Assembly: GCA_030040495.1 (NCBI GenBank)
Contig: JASHTP010000418.1
Coordinates: 1 to 7,912 of the forward strand
Reading direction: 5' to 3'
Length of the DNA stretch: 7,912 bases
Source of the DNA: Alphaproteobacteria bacterium
GTDB taxonomy: Bacteria > Pseudomonadota > Alphaproteobacteria > ATCC43930 > CGMCC-115725
The notes below the pieces were generated by a model. The model was not told the DNA's origin, did no database searches, and was given only the letters and a program-made list of their open reading frames with translations. Shown here piece by piece: positions 6,712-7,912 of the stretch (position 1 is its first letter; each line of letters opens with the position of its first letter). The position numbers and the translations under genes were made by a program.

Positions 6712-6873
6712 CGCTGCCTTGTCAATCTGTCAAAAGCGACTGACGATTTGTCGCCTGTAGGGCGCTAGTTGTCAAGGATGCTGGCTTTTCGTTGACACCC
6801 CGTTGCGCGATGCTTCCCGCCTCGGGAGCGCGTCCCGACCGGCGCCGCGGCTCCCTTGTGGAGGAGCACCACC
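6712..6873. promoter_or_regulatory. Divergent control region with phased TGTC motifs
   Basis: This 162-base region separates the AsnC-family gene (-) from the guanidino hydrolase (+). TGTC occurs at 6728, 6749 and 6770, exactly 21 bases (two helical turns) apart, with a further TGTCAA at 6720 and an inverse TTGACA at 6792. An inverted repeat GCGAC-N9-GTCGC spans 6736-6754. On the minus strand TTGACA (6776 down to 6771) is a consensus -35 for the regulator, but the -10 is weak (ACAAAT after 18 bases). Lrp-family proteins are multimeric and bind helically phased sites, so this is a plausible operator. Operator function is inferred. Confidence 0.5.
6860..6866 (+). promoter_or_regulatory. Ribosome binding site selecting a TTG start
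   Basis: GGAGGAG lies 7 bases before a TTG codon at 6874. An in-frame TTG at 6856 precedes this motif and so lacks a usable ribosome site. No in-frame ATG exists before residue 25, which is inside the conserved INPWM motif. Confidence 0.75.
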
Positions 6874-7758
6874 TTGCCGTCGAAGCCCTTGCTGCTGCTG
6901 ACCGACCCGGCGCATTTCGAAGTGTCCTACACGATCAACCCGTGGATGCAGCCCGGCATCTGGGCCGAAGATCCGGCGGCCCATCTCGCCGCCGCCCGGC
7001 GCAGCTTCCGCGCGCTCGCAGCAGCGCTCGGCGCCGCCGGGGCGCGGCTCGAGATCATGTCCGGCGTCGCCGGCCTGCCGGACATGGTGTTTCCCGCCAA
7101 TGCGGCGGTGGTGCTCGACCGCATGGCGCTGGTCGCGCGGTTCCGCCACCCCGAACGCCAGGGCGAAGAGGGGCATTTCCGGGATCACTTCCGCGCGCTC
7201 ATGGGGCGCGGGCTTCTCGACGAGGTCGCGCAAGTCCCGCCAACCTGCTTTCAGGAAGGGGCGGGCGACTGCATCTGGGATGCAACCCGCGGAAGGTTCT
7301 GGGCGGGTTACGGCCAGCGCTCGACGCGGCAGGCGGCCGCCGAGGTCGCGGCCTTCTTCGGCCAGGAGGCGACGGCCCTCGAGCTCGTCTCGCCGCGCTT
7401 TTATCATCTCGATGTCTGCTTCTGCCCGTTGAGCGGCGGCGAGATTCTTTACTACCCGCCGGCATTTTCCGCCGCGTCGCTTGCCGCGATCCGCGACATC
7501 GTCGCGCCCGAAGACCTGATCGAGGCGACGGAGGAGGACGCCGCGCGCTTCAACGTCAACGCCGTCAATATCGACGACCGGCTGGTGATGGCGAGCGCCT
7601 CGCCCCGTCTTGTGGCACGGCTGGCGGAGCGGGGCTATCACGTGGCCGAGGTCGATCTCCTGCCGTTCATGATGTCCGGCGGCGGCGCCTATTGCATGAG
7701 CTTGCGTCTCGACCGCCGCAGCACCGCCGCCGGCGCGTTGCGGCGCGTCGCCGGGTAG
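6874..7758 (+). CDS. Guanidino-group hydrolase, probable arginine dihydrolase (ArgZ/DDAH-type)
   Basis: This belongs to the amidinotransferase/arginine deiminase fold (pentein) family. It would attack the guanidinium carbon of arginine or a relative through a catalytic cysteine. In the 294-residue protein the motifs run INPWM (21-25, N22), VFPANAAVV (72-80, N76), FQEGAGD (126-132, E128 and D132), FYHLD (177-180 region, H178), NVNAVNI (227-233) and SGGGAYC (268-274, nucleophile C274). Deiminases and DDAH usually carry an Asp at the N76 position. Asparagine there, together with the first Asn, is the pattern I associate with cyanobacterial ArgZ/AgrE arginine dihydrolase, which converts arginine directly to ornithine, CO2 and ammonia. 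Those enzymes are fused to a second domain; this one stands alone. Ornithine aminotransferase follows 43 bases later, supporting an ornithine product. Dimethylargininase or deiminase activity remains possible. Confidence 0.78.
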   Translation: MPSKPLLLLTDPAHFEVSYTINPWMQPGIWAEDPAAHLAAARRSFRALAAALGAAGARLEIMSGVAGLPDMVFPANAAVVLDRMALVARFRHPERQGEEGHFRDHFRALMGRGLLDEVAQVPPTCFQEGAGDCIWDATRGRFWAGYGQRSTRQAAAEVAAFFGQEATALELVSPRFYHLDVCFCPLSGGEILYYPPAFSAASLAAIRDIVAPEDLIEATEEDAARFNVNAVNIDDRLVMASASPRLVARLAERGYHVAEVDLLPFMMSGGGAYCMSLRLDRRSTAAGALRRVAG

Positions 7759-7790
7759 TCCGCCCGCCGTCATCCGCGGGCAGAAGGCAA

Positions 7791-7795
7791 AGAGG
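7791..7795 (+). promoter_or_regulatory. Ribosome binding site of the ornithine aminotransferase
   Basis: AGAGG lies 6 bases before the ATG at 7802. It supports that start over the second in-frame ATG two codons later. Confidence 0.6.
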
Positions 7796-7801
7796 TCCAA
7801 G

Positions 7802-7912
7802 ATGAGCATGATCGCCGATACGATGCCGAGAGATCGCCCGCCGGCGACGCGCGACGGCTATCTCGCCCTCGAGCGCGCATACGGCGCGCGCAATTACAAG
7901 CCGTTCGAAATC
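7802..7912 (+). CDS. rocD: Ornithine aminotransferase, N-terminal fragment (cut by window end)
   Basis: Only the first 37 residues are in the window. After a variable leader, the segment YLALERAYGARNYKPFEI (20-37) matches the N-terminal signature of ornithine-oxo-acid aminotransferases, typically E-x-x-YGAHNYxP. These PLP enzymes move the delta-amino group of ornithine to 2-oxoglutarate, giving glutamate semialdehyde and glutamate. The gene is 43 bases downstream of the guanidino hydrolase on the same strand, without a visible terminator between them, so an operon is likely. Together they would take arginine to glutamate. The PLP lysine and the rest of the fold are outside the window, so the call rests on the N-terminal motif and the context. 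Confidence 0.75.
   Translation, partial: MSMIADTMPRDRPPATRDGYLALERAYGARNYKPFEI

Noticed and set aside
6792..6820. TTGACA as a -35 box for the guanidino hydrolase
   Set aside because: No reasonable -10 sequence is found 16-18 bases downstream, so a promoter cannot be placed here with confidence. It was kept only as a possible part of the operator array.

Overview
This is a high-GC window with strong G/C preference at third codon positions. The gene content points to an alphaproteobacterium, probably a Rhodospirillales- or Rhizobiales-like lineage: an M3B oligoendopeptidase F next to an ABC1/UbiB-type protein, an AsnC-type regulator divergent from an arginine/ornithine gene pair, and an FAA1-type acyl-CoA ligase. 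No rRNA, tRNA, CRISPR array, transposase or phage gene was seen. The lineage is an inference from content and composition. Genes are tightly packed and no gene-free stretch exceeds 200 bases.

Left part (1-2791), lipid genes: the 3' part of a membrane fatty acid desaturase (+) converges on a long-chain acyl-CoA ligase (-). The 84-base gap between their stop codons contains a 16-base palindrome that matches the bacterial centromere site parS at 15 of 16 positions. Nothing else in the window explains it.

Middle part (2792-6104): a divergent promoter region with two perfect GC palindromes separates the ligase from oligoendopeptidase F (+). Two bases after the peptidase stop comes an ABC1/UbiB-family atypical kinase with a GTG start. 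These two form a probable two-gene operon.

Region 6105-6288 lies between convergent stop codons. It is not coding, but it holds a 20-base block resembling an rRNA-operon boxA leader, followed by a sequence that can fold into a three-way junction. A short oligo-A run inside it could also serve as an intrinsic terminator for the minus-strand regulator.

Right part (6289-7912), arginine/ornithine catabolism: an Lrp/AsnC regulator (-) is divergent from a guanidino-group hydrolase (+). The hydrolase has asparagines where arginine dihydrolase (ArgZ/AgrE type) is expected to have them. It is followed 43 bases later by the start of an ornithine aminotransferase, cut by the window end. The inferred pathway is arginine to ornithine in one enzyme, then ornithine to glutamate semialdehyde, under control of the AsnC protein. 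The divergent promoter carries three TGTC motifs exactly 21 bases apart, a plausible operator array.
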